Positions 1 to 10,797 of a DNA stretch of 64,000 nucleotides are shown here, in pieces. The stretch comes from Diploptera punctata. Its lineage: Eukaryota; Arthropoda; Insecta; Blattodea; Blaberidae. A program made the translations under genes and the position numbers. The stretch is from positions 62,001 through 126,000 of the forward strand of contig JASPKZ010003414.1 in assembly GCA_030220185.1 (NCBI GenBank), written 5' to 3'. Numbering within the stretch: position 1 is the first letter of the stretch; every line of letters begins with the position of its first letter. The notes below the pieces were generated by a model, which was given only the letters and a program-made list of their open reading frames with translations, made no database searches and was not told where the DNA came from.

Positions 1-365
1 TAGTGGACAAAAAATGAAACTGTATTTTATAACCAATATCATAGGTTATTAATTATTTTTTTAGGAAACAACTCAGTAAAATTATTATTTAAAAACACAA
101 TTACTGAACACACCATTATCAAATGTGTAGTTCGAAGGAATCTGTTCATTATTTGCTATATTCAACGTATTTGTTGGTGAGTCAGTCACTGCAAAATAAT
201 GTACCGACCTGTTCAGAATATTAAAAAGGAGGAGCTTTATTGATTTTGGTAAACATAATTCGATAATTAGTGAGGCGATACACAACTGTCATTGGTTGTA
301 AAACAAAATTCATAGAAACGTGATTGGCCATTAACTCCCGTTTAGGACATGCGATAAATCGTCTA
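1..365 (+). repeat. Repeat E, copy 1 (3' part, cut by window start)
   Basis: Non-coding A+T-rich repeat that recurs at 7395-8046, 9530-10797, 35960-36140 and 43325-45990. Shared landmarks here are the block around 15-60 (tataaccaatatcatagg), the motif near 210-240 (ttcagaatattaaaaaggag) and the CCAAT-like block near 315-350 (gtgattggccattaac). The 5' half lies outside the window. No reading frame is shared between copies, so it is probably a non-autonomous element. Confidence 0.7.
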
Positions 366-709
366 CAAAAAGCACTTGACAGCCCAGTCGATATAGGCTA
401 ACAATCTAGCTGTGATATGATCATAAGTTGGAGTATCTATAACAAGTATAAAGAATCACTGGAATTGCATACATTTTATCGAGAATTTCTGTTAAGAAGG
501 TAGCTTTTGAGACTTGCATTTAGGTGGTTACGGTAATTCAGATCCCTGTACCGATATTTGTATTGGGTTCTTTCATCAGCCTTAAAAGGGAATTCTTGAA
601 CATACAGTTCTTATCATCAGATAATTAAAGTTTGTAGATGAGATAACGACATCTGATGTTGAAACATCTATTGACCAAAATCGAATAAATATAACGATTT
701 TTTAACAAA
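366..709. other. Unassigned A+T-rich DNA
   Basis: No gene, tRNA or recognised repeat seen between repeat E and the first Helitron-like copy. Confidence 0.5.
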
Positions 710-1499
710 TCTAATATATAAAAATGAATGTTGGTTTGTTTGTTCGTACTTTATGCGCGGCCATATCGTTGATCCGATTGTGATGGGGTTTTACGCAAAT
801 GTTCAGGAGATTCCCGGGATGAACATAGGCTATAAGAGAGTTGTTATACTCAACTCGTACATCCTTAAAAATCGCCCTTTGTAGTGGAAAACATGAAAAA
901 ACAACTCTTTGGACGCATAAATGGCTTACGCTGCCTAAACCATAACAAATATACAAATTTAATGTACACAGAATTGAATATCTCAAAACGCTCTACTAAA
1001 AAGTCCCCGACAGCATGTTTATCTCTTACGGATAACTCACAATAACCACTTCTGTTATTCATTGAAGGCAAGAAGATCGAGACAAGTACGTAGATTCCTG
1101 TGCAAGCATAGCAGTTCATGGCGGGTATTCTTTTACGGATAACTAATAATAACGAAATTTGCCTTTAGGTCATTTATGCCAAGAAGATCGAGATAAGTAG
1201 ATTCCCGGGCAACACCGGGTAATGAGCACGGGGAATCTTAAAATAATTACGATACACATTTACAATTATTTTTCAATTATTCAACTAATCCTAAGTAATA
1301 CATTATTTTTTGTCTTTCAGCTCCTTTATGTCAAGAAGATTGTGATGAGTAGATTCCCGGACAAGGCCGGGTAATCAGGAGGGGGTATCTAAAAATATAA
1401 ATTTATAATTATTTTTCCTGTTACTTATTCAATTAAACATAAAAGCACGTTAATTTTCATTTAATTAGGCTTAGCAGCGCACGCCGGGTATTAGCTAAT
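710..1499 (+). mobile_element. Helitron-like element, copy 1
   Basis: Starts with TC in tctaatatataaaaatgaatg and ends at ctaat (1495-1499) after the block gcagcgcacgccgggtatta. Two internal blocks (1201-1235 and 1351-1375) read gattcccgg...ccgggtaat, a GC hairpin followed by an unpaired tail as in Helitron 3' ends. The body has the motif gatccgattgtgatgggg near 772-788, present in all copies. No Rep/helicase coding, so it is non-autonomous. The internal hairpins suggest concatenated or partly duplicated 3' ends. Known: Helitrons begin TC and end CTRR after a hairpin. Clade assignment is inferred. Confidence 0.65.
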
Positions 1500-2179
1500 A
1501 TATTATAATTAGTAAAATGACGATAATTTGTAAAAATCACTTCAATTTATTATTTGTCAAATCTAAAATTCGCAATAACTTTCAAAGTGGATTACAAATT
1601 TCATACGGTATTTTATAGGTAAAATTTCAAAATGTTAATTCCGATGCTGAGCATTTTTGCTGTTTAAAGCATTTAACTCTTCTCGACTTTCTCCACTTTA
1701 TGTTACCTTTTTCTCATTCTTCAGTACTGCGCTAGTTCCACGGGAAGTGTTGTTCGAGGAATCTGACCACATGCAGTACATTTTCAATTAAGACTCCCGA
1801 GACTGTATTATTGATTTTGAATGCTACATACTATCCCTGAAACAGCACTTCTATGTTCTATAAAGCATAACTGTATCTAAATTAAGTCTTTGATATTTAG
1901 TTAAATTCGAGTTTTTAATTGAGGTGTACAGAACAACGTTTAAGGAAAACATATTTTAATCAAAGTGAGTGTTTATAAAATAATGATTTGTGGGGCGGCC
2001 TGCAGATGTTTATAATTACTAAAATACCTCTATTGTGTTTTCTGGTAGGTAAATTTTGGTTTGGAAATTGACATTCCTGGAAGAATATGGTATAGCTGCA
2101 ACATTATAATGCACAACATGAAGAAAAAACTTTCAATCTGCTTTTAAACATTATCAGATGCAGGAAGAAGAAGAAGAAA
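1500..2179. other. Unassigned DNA between two Helitron-like copies
   Basis: A+T-rich, stop codons in all frames, no shared repeat recognised. Ends in a short GAA-rich run near 2163-2178. Confidence 0.5.
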
Positions 2180-3027
2180 TATAATATATAAAACTGTTTG
2201 TTTGTTTGTTTATTTGTTGTGATTTGTTTGTTCATATTCTATGCGCGGCCATACCGTTGATCCGACATTGATGTTTTTTTTGCAAAATGTTCAGGAGATT
2301 CCCGGGATGAACATAGGCTATATGGGAGTTGTAATACTCAACCCTTCACCCCTAACAATCACTCTTTGAAGCTAGAAAGGTGAAATAAAGTCCCTATTTG
2401 ACGCTTAAATGGCTTAACGCTGCCGAAATCATAACAAATACACCAACTGAATGTACAGATAATTGAATATCTCAAAACCCTCTACAAAAAAGTGCTCGAC
2501 AGCATATGTTTATCTTTTACGGATAACTCACAATAACAATTTTTGTCTTTCATTGATTCCAAGAAGATCGAGATAAGTAGATACCCGGGCAAGCGTGCTC
2601 TGCCAATACCGTTGATCCGATTGTGATGGGGCATTTTGAAAAATGTTCAGGAGATTCCGGGGATGAACATAGGCTATAAGGGAGTTGTAATGTTCAACCC
2701 CCTTCACCCCTAAAAATCACTCTATTTAGTGAAAAACGTGAAATAAAGTCCCTATTTCGCCGCTTGAATGGCTTACGCTGCCAAAACCATAACAAATACA
2801 CCAAAATAATGTACACGGAATTGAATATCAAAAAAACTCTACAAAAAAGTCGACGACAGCATATGTTTATTTTTTACGGATAACTCACAATAAGCATTTT
2901 TGTCTCTCATTGATGACAAGATGATCGGGATAAGCTGATTCCCGGGCAAGTATAGCAGCTCAAGGCTAGTGGTAAAACATATTAACATTTATTTAGGAGT
3001 AGCAGCGCACGCCCGGTATTAGCTAGT
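2180..3027 (+). mobile_element. Helitron-like element, copy 2, with internal duplication
   Basis: Begins taatatataaaactg and ends at ctagt (3023-3027) after gcagcgcacgcccggtatta, matching copy 1. The body contains two successive units of about 360 bp, each carrying the gttgatccga motif (about 2252 and 2609), the block ttcaggagattcc and the block acggataactcacaata. The second unit follows a gattacccggg-like junction near 2580-2592, so this is an internal tandem duplication or a junction of two copies. Non-coding. Confidence 0.65.
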
Positions 3028-3480
3028 ATTAATATATGCTAACGGAAAATGAAGTGAGTGAGGAATAGCGGACACATGTATTAGAATAGTGAAGGGAAAC
3101 AAACCAACAAAACGTAAAGAGATGACTGTGGTTCTTTATCACAATGTTATGTATAATATGGCTATGATTTTTAATAACATTTTATAAGCAATAAGTCATT
3201 TTGTATCACAGAAATAAATTAACACATTTATAAATAATTTACTTTCATGTGACTACGAAGTGTTGTGTAAAACCCATACAACGTTCTACCATGTATCTCA
3301 CATTATACTGTAATGCCTTCTTTTGTTTACACCTTAAGGAAATATTCAATTTTAATGAATTGCGAAGCAATGAAGCTATTGCCGTTGTTTTAATGAAAAC
3401 ATATATAAACATTTTTACATATCTTGACCAATTCTCTCTACTAGACACCGAAAACTATCGTGACAAAATTAATATACATA
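3028..3480. other. Unassigned DNA
   Basis: A+T-rich and non-coding. A short open frame near 3249-3536 runs into dinucleotide repeats and has no recognisable domain. Confidence 0.5.
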
Positions 3481-3525
3481 CACACACACACTTATATATA
3501 AACATTTGTGTGTGTGTGTGTGTGT
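3481..3525. repeat. Facing AC and GT microsatellites
   Basis: A short (ac)n run, a 20-base A+T spacer and a (tg)n run form a potential hairpin: the AC tract can pair with the GT tract. Confidence 0.8.
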
Positions 3526-4050
3526 CAACGCTCTAGCAGTGGCAATTTTTATTTTTTCGGAACCAAACTCGGTATATAGAAAACCATTAAAATTAATGTC
3601 AAATTCGTTAATCAGCAAAATCCGACCATTAGGAAGTGTTCACTTAAAACGAAAATTTAAAAATCGTTGTTGCGGTAGCAATTTTTTATTTTTCGCAAAC
3701 GAAGCTCAATATATGCTAATTTAAATAAAACGATATCGAAGCAAGAAGTATTAGGTGGATAGAAGACCTGAATGGAGCCAAAATTTATCTCGCGTGGCAT
3801 CGGACAGAATTGTACGTGTGGCAAGGGTTAATCTACTTGCAGACGGGAAGAGATCGCCTGGAAAACTGAAAAGGACATGGACGGACTTTTAATTTCTGGA
3901 CGAAACAGCCTGTGACCCTAATATAACAAGAAGAAGTAGAACAAAAAGAAGAGGAAATAAAACGGGGTACGTATCCTTCAAACGTAGCGAAATCCTATAA
4001 TCCACCATTAGAAATGCGGGTTCATTTGAAACCCGAAATAAAAAAAAATA
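3526..4050 (+). repeat. Helitron-like repeat family B fragment, interrupted
   Basis: Contains two degenerate units seen at 24290-24670 and 52390-53170: the blocks cgctctagcagtggcaat (3529) and aaaatcgttgttgcggtagc (3660), each followed by ttatttttcgcaa..aa.ctc, plus tttgaaacccgaaataaa (4023). A foreign segment with LINE-like character (3745-3960) lies inside it. Confidence 0.5.
3745..3960 (+). pseudogene. Possible LINE C-terminal tail fragment
   Basis: One frame reads ..RVARVNLLADGKRSPGKLK.. followed by a stop, resembling the basic R-G-R-P-x-K-x-W tail at the end of RTE-like ORFs elsewhere in this window (for example 42870-43015). Short, with stops on both sides, so assignment is weak. Confidence 0.3.
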
Positions 4051-4984
4051 AAATAAATGCTATAGCAGCCTCCATGTTTGCTTCGTCGCAATGTACCTAT
4101 TGGCCTATACCACATGATTTAATTAAGTTTTACACTAAACATTTTGGTTTAATTTATTTAACACTTTTAATAACGGAAGGAAAAATAAATGCTTTGAAAT
4201 TATTGCAATTTATGTAAAATTATACAATATGCAATAAGTAATAACTTACGATTATGCATGATTCGTTTTCATTGCAGTGTGATACATTTAAATAAGCTGG
4301 TATAGTTTCTCTATTTGAGGGCTATGGAAATAAAGAAAAAAATGAACATAAATTCGACCTGCCACGGAATTCGTTGAGTTTACACAGTCTTGCGTGACGG
4401 ACATTTTATGCTGTTTATTGTAATATAATTTATTTGAGTAAATAAATACATTTAAATGACAGTACAGTTTTTCCTCCTTTACCTAAAAATTACTTTTCTT
4501 CAAAACAACATTATTCTGGGGAAGTTCTCAATTGTTACTTTAATGGAGTGTTGATTTGTTGCACACCAAACACATATACTAACATTTTATTTACCTTAAT
4601 AGAAAGGAAATATGTTTTTTTCTAACAATTCGAGATCTGTTTATGGATTTAACAACAGAAATGTTGAACTTTTCTCTGGTGAATGCTTTCAAGTTCTATT
4701 AACTGGAGAGAGAAAGTATTTAACGATCGAAACATTGACTAAAGTTCTATTACATTTAAAAGCTAATATACGTGATTCTTTGTCGTATGTTTCAACTCGC
4801 AATACAATACATTGCTGGAATAATTGAAGTAAGTCAGTCATTTTAATGATTTTTCACTTCACGTTTTGGATATTTTATGATATTTTAACAGATGATTACT
4901 AGTACCTTTGGTGAACCAGCAGGCTATATACGTATATTGTCAATAAAACGAGAATTTATTTTTATTATATCCAAAGATGAAACC
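4051..4984. other. Unassigned DNA
   Basis: A+T-rich, no supported gene. An open frame of 71 codons at 4612-4827 has no recognisable domain and no support beyond length. Confidence 0.45.
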
Positions 4985-5044
4985 TTTTTACACGCTTTAT
5001 ATTAGCTTGACCTGTATCTATCCATTATCTATTATCTATCTATC

Positions 5045-5370
5045 TATATAACGGAATCTTTCAACGCGATTTTCACCCACTTAAAATCATTGGATCGACT
5101 TGAAACTTTGTATACTTGTAGAGGACCCGTGACAATACAATAATTTCATATTTATTTTCTAAAACCTGGCCATAATCATCAGAAAATCAAAATAAGTGTT
5201 TTTGTATCAATGTAACGGAATCCTTCAACGCGATTTTCACCCACTTAGAAACATTGGATCGACTTGAAACTTTGTATACGTGTAGAGGACCCGTGACAAT
5301 AGAATAATATCATATTTTGTTTTTTAAATCCTGGCCAGAATCATCTGAAAATCAAAAAAATGAAAACTGG
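5045..5370 (+). repeat. Two tandem ~165-bp units
   Basis: The block taacggaatc.ttcaacgcga starts near 5049 and again near 5214. Each unit continues with an attggatcgacttgaaactt block and an agaggacccgtgacaat block. Confidence 0.8.
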
Positions 5371-5407
5371 TATAATAGGTTGCGGACTTGTCGACTTTTT
5401 AGTCAAT

Positions 5408-5501
5408 CGTTGTAAGAGCTCAGTTGGTAGAGCAGTGAACTTTTAGTGGTATATAATTTCAGTAATCCATATGTCGCTAGTTAAAATCCGGCTGGGAGGG
5501 T
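5408..5501 (+). tRNA. Decayed tRNA-like segment with intron-like insert
   Basis: D arm intact (gctc/gagc around agttggta). Anticodon loop reads C-T-TTT-A at 5440-5445, followed by 19 extra bases in the position usual for nuclear tRNA introns (37/38). The T-arm B box is damaged (gttaaaatcc), unlike copy 2 at 44185-44272. The acceptor stem does not pair. Probably a passenger or promoter part of the composite element, not a working tRNA. Confidence 0.5.
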
Positions 5502-5600
5502 TGTTTTATAGAAAAGTATTACATTTAGCTCATACTACAATAGTATCGAATTTAAAGATATTTACATTTTTATCTTATTCTCTAAAATATTAAAAATAAA

Positions 5601-6071
5601 AAATAAATAATAGTTTTAAAAAACTAAAAGAACACGCTTTATTAGAAAACTAAAAAATGAAAAATAATTTTCATTTACAATACGCTTGGGATAAAATTAA
5701 AGTGGCCAACAAAAAAATCATCTCCAACACATATAGAATAAAACTAGAGTTATCAACAAAAAGAAAATAATTTTCCATCAAAAGAGTGGGATGCTTTTTA
5801 TGATGTTTACATTTTCTTCTTAGAGAGCTTACATTTACCAATGTCTGTTTATTATCAAATATATTAATTGATATAGAGCACCCCACGCTTTTGATAGTAA
5901 AATTATTTTATTTTTGTTGATAACTCTAGTTTTTTCTATATGTGTTGGAGATGATTTTTTTGTTGACCACTTTAATTTTATCCTAAGCGTATTGGAAATT
6001 ACAATTATTTTTCATTTTTTAGTTTTCTAATAAAGCGTGTCCTTTTAGTTTTTTAAAACTATTATTTATTT
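5601..6071. repeat. Long palindrome, arms ~195 bp
   Basis: Left arm 5601-5794 and right arm 5877-6071 are reverse complements with a few mismatches, around an 82-base loop. Outer ends read aaataaataatagtttt and its complement. No reading frame. A second copy is at 44381-44862. Confidence 0.85.
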
Positions 6072-6239
6072 ACCTTACAGTTTATAAGGCTTGTAATTAT
6101 GTAACATTAACAAGTAAATTAACATAAAACAGTAGAACAAAATACAATTATATAACAATATTTTAACAAAGATGAACACAATAAAATTAAATTATAGTTG
6201 AGAATAAACACTATTTACAAAAAAAGAAGTAATTATAAC

Positions 6240-6460
6240 ATGTTTTGTCGTTACAAATATAACAAAGAGGACTGGAATTATTTTATACATTAAAATTCAA
6301 ATATGTTTCAAGTTTATAACGTTCAAACCACAACATTGGACAATTAAATATAATATGTTTGACTGTTTGAATATCTTCTCCACATTTACAATTTGCATTT
6401 GATAATATTTTAAATGTGTAAATATGCCTGAAATTTTCCATGTCCGGTTAAAAATTGAGT
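6240..6460 (-). pseudogene. LINE C-terminal Cys-His knuckle fragment
   Basis: The minus strand encodes the remnant ..SNANCKCGEDIQTVKHIIF.. continuing NCPMLWFER, with stops just upstream. The C-x-C...H...C spacing and the TVxHIIFxCP block are typical of the region after the RNase H or RT domain in R1/I/LOA-type LINE proteins. Only about 70 codons remain, so it is a dead 3' fragment. Clade not resolved. Confidence 0.55.
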
Positions 6461-6499
6461 TAATATGAAACTGGGAACTACATGTGGGAAAATTAGAGT

Positions 6500-7242
6500 T
6501 TCCCAACGTATTTCACCTTGCATTCATACACATTTGTAGGAAAGTGATAAAGGTATTTGTTCTTTGAAATAATATTCATTATTTTCTTATAAATTATAGA
6601 TACAGCCTATAATTGTTCACAAAAAAATTGCAACTGAAATAACATATTAAATGAATTTATGAGATGGGGAAATGAATAATTGTGGTAATTACAATCTAAC
6701 GCTTGCCATGGCGAGGGAAAAGCTAGTGTAGTGAGATTCTCTTGAATGCCAGTATGAAACGTCCGATTTTCTTTCGCTTTCGAGTGGGAGATGTCTAAAG
6801 GACGGCTGCAACAAGAAATACAATTTTCTCCTTTGAAATCATAACTTTTAAATGTCAGTGTACATAACTTTTGTAAGCCTACTTGATTTTTTAAATAATG
6901 TGTAGACTATTAAATAACACACGAAAATTTCTTCTAAAGATTTCAGTCACTTTCAGTGAGTATGAAGTATAGAAGTTGAAAAGCGGGGGAGAGAGGTGCA
7001 AGGAGCCGTCCCATCGCTTCTATTCAGCATTTCTATCTAGATCACTCATTGTATTCACAAATTAAGCTCTGAGGTAGAAATCTCTTGTGGACAAAGACGA
7101 GGAAGAGTAGAATTTTCTCCCAACAATATTGAACGGCAGATAACTGACTTCCTAAAATCTTAAGAGCTTTACCACGCCCTCTATACATACCTTACCACGT
7201 ATTATAATTAATGAATTGAAATTTCCAATTAATATATTATAT
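6500..7242. other. Unassigned DNA
   Basis: Mostly A+T-rich with a less A+T-rich stretch near 6700-7150. No shared repeat or coding signal recognised. Confidence 0.4.
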
Positions 7243-7245
7243 ATG

Positions 7246-7302
<57 letters not shown>
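7243..7302. repeat. (ATT)n microsatellite
   Basis: About 20 uninterrupted ATT units. Confidence 0.95.
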
Positions 7303-7304
<2 letters not shown>

Positions 7305-7394
7305 TAAAATATAATCTATATAACATTTAAAGGTTATTCCTTAAGAAATCGGCAAAAAAAATAAAAACTGAACTCGGATTATCAGAAGTTTACA

Positions 7395-8046
7395 ATTTTT
7401 TAAACTGTGACTATTTAACTCATACCCCAAATGGGAGACAATGACCAATCACATTACAAAGAATTTTGATTTACAACCTATCACAGTCGTTTTTCACCTT
7501 GATTTTATAAGTTTAATTTTATCATTTTAAAATCAAGCTCCTCCTTTTTATCATTCTGAATAGGTCAGAGCATTATTTTGAAGTGACTGACTCTGTAAGA
7601 AATACGACTACCAGATTGTATATAAAGTGCACGAATGTAAACAGATACTGCTTGCGGGATATAATATAAAAACATTTGTAGTAATTGATTATACCACAAT
7701 AAAAATAAACCGTTTCCACTTTCTTAAGCGTATTATTTCCCAGATATTTACGTTCCAGAAATACATAATTTACATCATAGGACATCAGAAATTAATTAAT
7801 AACCTACAAAGTTGATTATAAACAGTTTTATGTGTTTCATGTTTTCTCCACAAGGGTGGATTCTTACAATATTGCGATCCTTTGGAAATAAATAATATGA
7901 TCTGGTTTCAGTGACTTACAAATTAAGCATGACTAACGTTTCTCATTTGTATTCAAACATCGCCGTTTACATTAAATATATAAATATTTTTAAATAACTA
8001 TATTTAAATAATGATTTGTGAGTAAACAGCTTAATTTTATTCGTTA
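7395..8046 (-). repeat. Repeat E, copy 2
   Basis: Reverse orientation relative to 1-365 and 9530-10797. Begins with gactatttaactcat (7406) and ends with attcgttaaatagtcc, so both ends carry the motif GACTATTTAAC in inverted orientation. Internal blocks include tgatttacaacctatcacag, ctcctcctttttatcattc and attcttacaatattgcgat. The usual flank beyond the second motif (ttgttagga...) is replaced by a Jockey fragment. Confidence 0.75.
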
Positions 8047-8175
8047 AATAGTCCTCCAACAGGCTTTTGATAAAGTGTGGCATGTAGGACTACAGTATAA
8101 ACTGAAGTTATATCTCCCACAACCATATTACTTGTTACTTTGTTCTTACCTTAGTAATAGAATTTTTCAAAGGTC
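8047..8175 (+). pseudogene. Jockey-like RT fragment
   Basis: About 40 codons read VLQQAFDKVWHVGLQYKLKL followed by YLPQPYYLLLCSYLS. The (Q)AFDKVWHxGLxYKL block is the start of the catalytic RT core (first conserved Asp of motif A) in Jockey-clade LINEs. It is flanked by repeat E on the left and unrelated DNA on the right, so it is a tiny captured or doubly truncated piece. Confidence 0.7.
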
Positions 8176-8384
8176 TATAGTCTGAAATTTCTCAGGATGG
8201 TCAAACAATCGCTAGCCTGAATATAGAGGCCTCTGTACAAAATGTATCGACCGTTACCCGTCCAAGTAATACCTAAATGATCCACAAGTACCTGAATGAG
8301 GCTATAATCCGACCCCATATGACTCGGTGACATCTGGGAGTATATAAGCGTAACTAACATAGACAGATAGATAGATCATCGGTT

Positions 8385-8690
8385 GATTAATGTCTTTGAC
8401 ATCGTCCGATTCCTAATAGCCTATTTTGTCAGTCCATCCAATCTCCTTGTTGTAGATGATTCTCCTTCATGTATAAATATATTCCCTAACTCCAAGAGGT
8501 TTTAGTTCTTCCTCTGCCTCGTCGTCCCTTAGTTTTCCATTCCAAAACACATTTTGGTAGCCAATCCTGTTCCATTCTTCCATGTCTGTACCATCTTAAT
8601 TGCTGAGTTTTAGTATAATGTAAAATAGTGTCTTCAATCTTGATTTTTTCTCTAATAACTAAGTTTCTATTTTTTTCTCTTCTTGAAATT
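8385..8690 (-). pseudogene. RTE-like LINE C-terminal tail
   Basis: The minus strand contains a W-Y/F-x-H-G-R-M-E-x-D block (..RMEQDWLPKCVLEWKTKG..), then a GRGRTKTSW block and ..QGDWMDxQNR..GIGRCQR, i.e. the basic tail that ends many arthropod RTE-like RT proteins. One stop interrupts it. Only the last ~100 codons remain. Confidence 0.6.
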
Positions 8691-9529
8691 ATGCTACCTT
8701 TCGAATAAAATTCATTTCCGTTGCTAAAAGATACTTATTTGTTTTTAATGTTAATAGCATAGGTAATGGTACTTTTAACAACTGTATGATAACTTGGTTA
8801 ATAGCACTCCCACTAGCCAGCTCCCTAATCCCCACCGGCGAAGTACGAGGATTGTAAATGCATAGATAGAAAATCAAATTAAGACATAACGTATGTAATT
8901 CGTTCATAAAGACGCTGATAAAAATATTTAAGTTAAATTTGAATTGAATAAAGATGTCGATAATACCTAGAATCAGGCAGCCATGTTAGTTATTTAGTAT
9001 GCACATCTTTTGCGTGTTCGACTTGCAGTAATGAGCTGTGAGGAAGTTACTGTGGGGTTAATAATGGCTATACCGTGCTACAAGTACTCTGATGAGGTGA
9101 AAATTGATGGATAGTTGCGTGTCTGCAGTACCGAAACTTTGGGCCAAGGAGCAGTCGTTAATACATCACTTGTCACTATCGCGTGATGCATAAACATACT
9201 CTTGTAAATCTAGAGGACACCATGTGAAAATATCAGACATCTGCAGTCGAACACTGGAAAATTGAGGCGTTTCGGATATTAGGGGCGAATTATAAATATA
9301 CACTTTCGGAGAATCACTAGTTTAAATAAACACATATATCATTATCGTCAGTTTCTGTAATTCCGGATATTAAGAGCAAGCTTTGTTTTCAATGTATGTA
9401 CTAAATACAAGTACATGAAGAGAATGCAGAAGTTACAGTGTGTATTATTTGTTTCAAATGAGTTTGTTCTCTACTGATAATAGAATAAAAATACAGGTTC
9501 CTATTTATTATACTAAGTTGGATTATGAT
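8691..9529. other. Unassigned DNA
   Basis: No gene, RNA or repeat recognised. A short open frame at 8689-8907 on the minus strand has no domain. Confidence 0.45.
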
Positions 9530-10053
9530 CCAATTATCGTAAGTAATGCCACGAGTGATTTCCAAATACTCCAGGTAAATTTGGAAATCAAGAGCGGCAT
9601 TTGTTAGGACTATTTAACGAATACAATTAAGCTCTCTACTCACAAATGATTATTTAAATATAGTTATTTTAAAATATTTATATATTTAATGTAAAAGCCG
9701 ATGTTTGAAAACAAATGAGAAACGTTTATTATGTTTCATTTGTTCATCACTGCAACCAGATCATATTATTGATCGCCAAAGGATCATAATAATGTAAGAA
9801 TTCAAACTAGTGGAGAAAAAATGAAACATATAAAACTGTTTATAACCAACATTATAGGTTATTAATTAATTTATAATATCCTATGATGTAAATATGTCAA
9901 TTACATTATTCTGTCTGGAACGTAAATACCTGGGAAATAATATGTTTAAGAAAGTGAAAACAGTGGTTTCTTTTTTTTTTTGTGGTATAATAAATTGCTA
10001 CAAATTGTTTCTGTTATATCCCGCAAGCAGAATCTTGTTACATTCGTGCACTA

Positions 10054-10068
10054 TATATACAATCTGGG
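10054..10068 (+). repeat. Target-site duplication, left
   Basis: The 15 bases tatatacaatctggg are repeated exactly at 10534-10548 across the LINE insert, and fall in continuous repeat E sequence. Confidence 0.9.
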
Positions 10069-10533
10069 CTACCAGTTCTATTATATGGGTGTGAAACATG
10101 GACTCTTACTTTAAGGGAGGAAAGGAGATTACGAGTATTTGAGAATAAAAAGTACTTAGGAAAATTTTTGAACCAAAGAGAGATGAACAGACAGGTGAAT
10201 GGAGAAGACTACTTATCAATGAACTACATGGTGTCTCTAGGAAGCCAGATATAATAAGAACAGTTAAGTCTCGTAGACTGCGATGGGCAGGACATGTTGC
10301 GCGTATGGGGCATGAAAGACGTGCATGGAAGCTTCTTGTACGAAAGCCAGAGGGGAAAACGTCCCGTTGGTAGACCAAGAATGAGGTGGGAGAATAACAT
10401 TAACTATGATTTGAGGGAAGTAGATTATACAGGGAATCATTGGAAAGCATTAGCTCAGGATAGAGATGTACGGAGAGCTTATGTCCACGCGGCCATGAAC
10501 CTACGGGTTCGATAGTGTCAGTGAGTAAGTAAG
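10069..10533 (+). pseudogene. RTE-like LINE A, 5'-truncated 3' end
   Basis: Near identical to 42580-43037. Encodes the C-terminal part of the RT ORF: a YGCETWTLTLREERRLRVFE-like block, then RRLRWAGHVARM and the basic tail GKRPVGRPRMRWENNINYDL, ending at a stop then (gtaa)n-type tail. Several small indels shift the frame. It lies between perfect 15-bp duplications, so this is a complete insertion event of a severely truncated copy. High similarity to the 42 kb copy suggests fairly recent activity. Confidence 0.9.
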
Positions 10534-10797
10534 TATATACAATCTGGGAGCCACTTACATTCAAGGATTCTTACATGTTAATAATTAAATTGCTATATTC
10601 AACGTATTTGGTAGAGAGTCGATCACTGCAAAAAAATGTTCTGACCTATCCAGAATGTTAAAAAGGAGGAGATTGATTTTAATGTGATAAAATTAAATTG
10701 ATAAAATCAAGGTGAAAAACGATTGTGTATGACTGTAAAACAAAATTCATTGAAATGTGATTGGTCTTTGACTCCCAATTGGAGCATGAGTCAAATA

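Larger units (their letters stand above)
4985..6071 (+). mobile_element. Composite hairpin/tRNA-like element, copy 1
   Basis: Same architecture as 43594-44862: (T)5 then acacgctttatatta, a short (tcta)n run, two tandem units of about 165 bp (about 5045-5370) with the blocks aacgcgattttcaccca and ggatcgacttgaaactt, a tRNA-like segment (5408-5501), and a long palindrome (5601-6071). The motif acacgctttat occurs at the left end and again, inverted, within the palindrome near 6030-6043, so the element has short inverted ends. No coding capacity. The boundary is supported by copy 2, which interrupts repeat E. Class unknown; a Helentron/HINE-type element is one possibility because those also combine short inverted ends, internal repeats and hairpins. 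Confidence 0.6.
9530..10797 (+). repeat. Repeat E, copy 3, split by a LINE
   Basis: Most complete copy. Upstream flank has an internal hairpin (atttccaaat...atttggaaat, 9560-9590), then ggactatttaacgaat (9607-9622), the body, and the terminal block gagtcaaatagcc (10788-10800). The LINE at 10069-10533 interrupts it, flanked by a 15-bp duplication. Without that insert it is about 0.8 kb from motif to motif. No coding capacity. A T-tract (9968-9980) lies mid-element. Confidence 0.75.

Noticed and set aside
4612..4827. 71-codon open frame as a small gene
   Set aside because: No start context, domain or conservation evidence; length is expected by chance in a 64-kb window.
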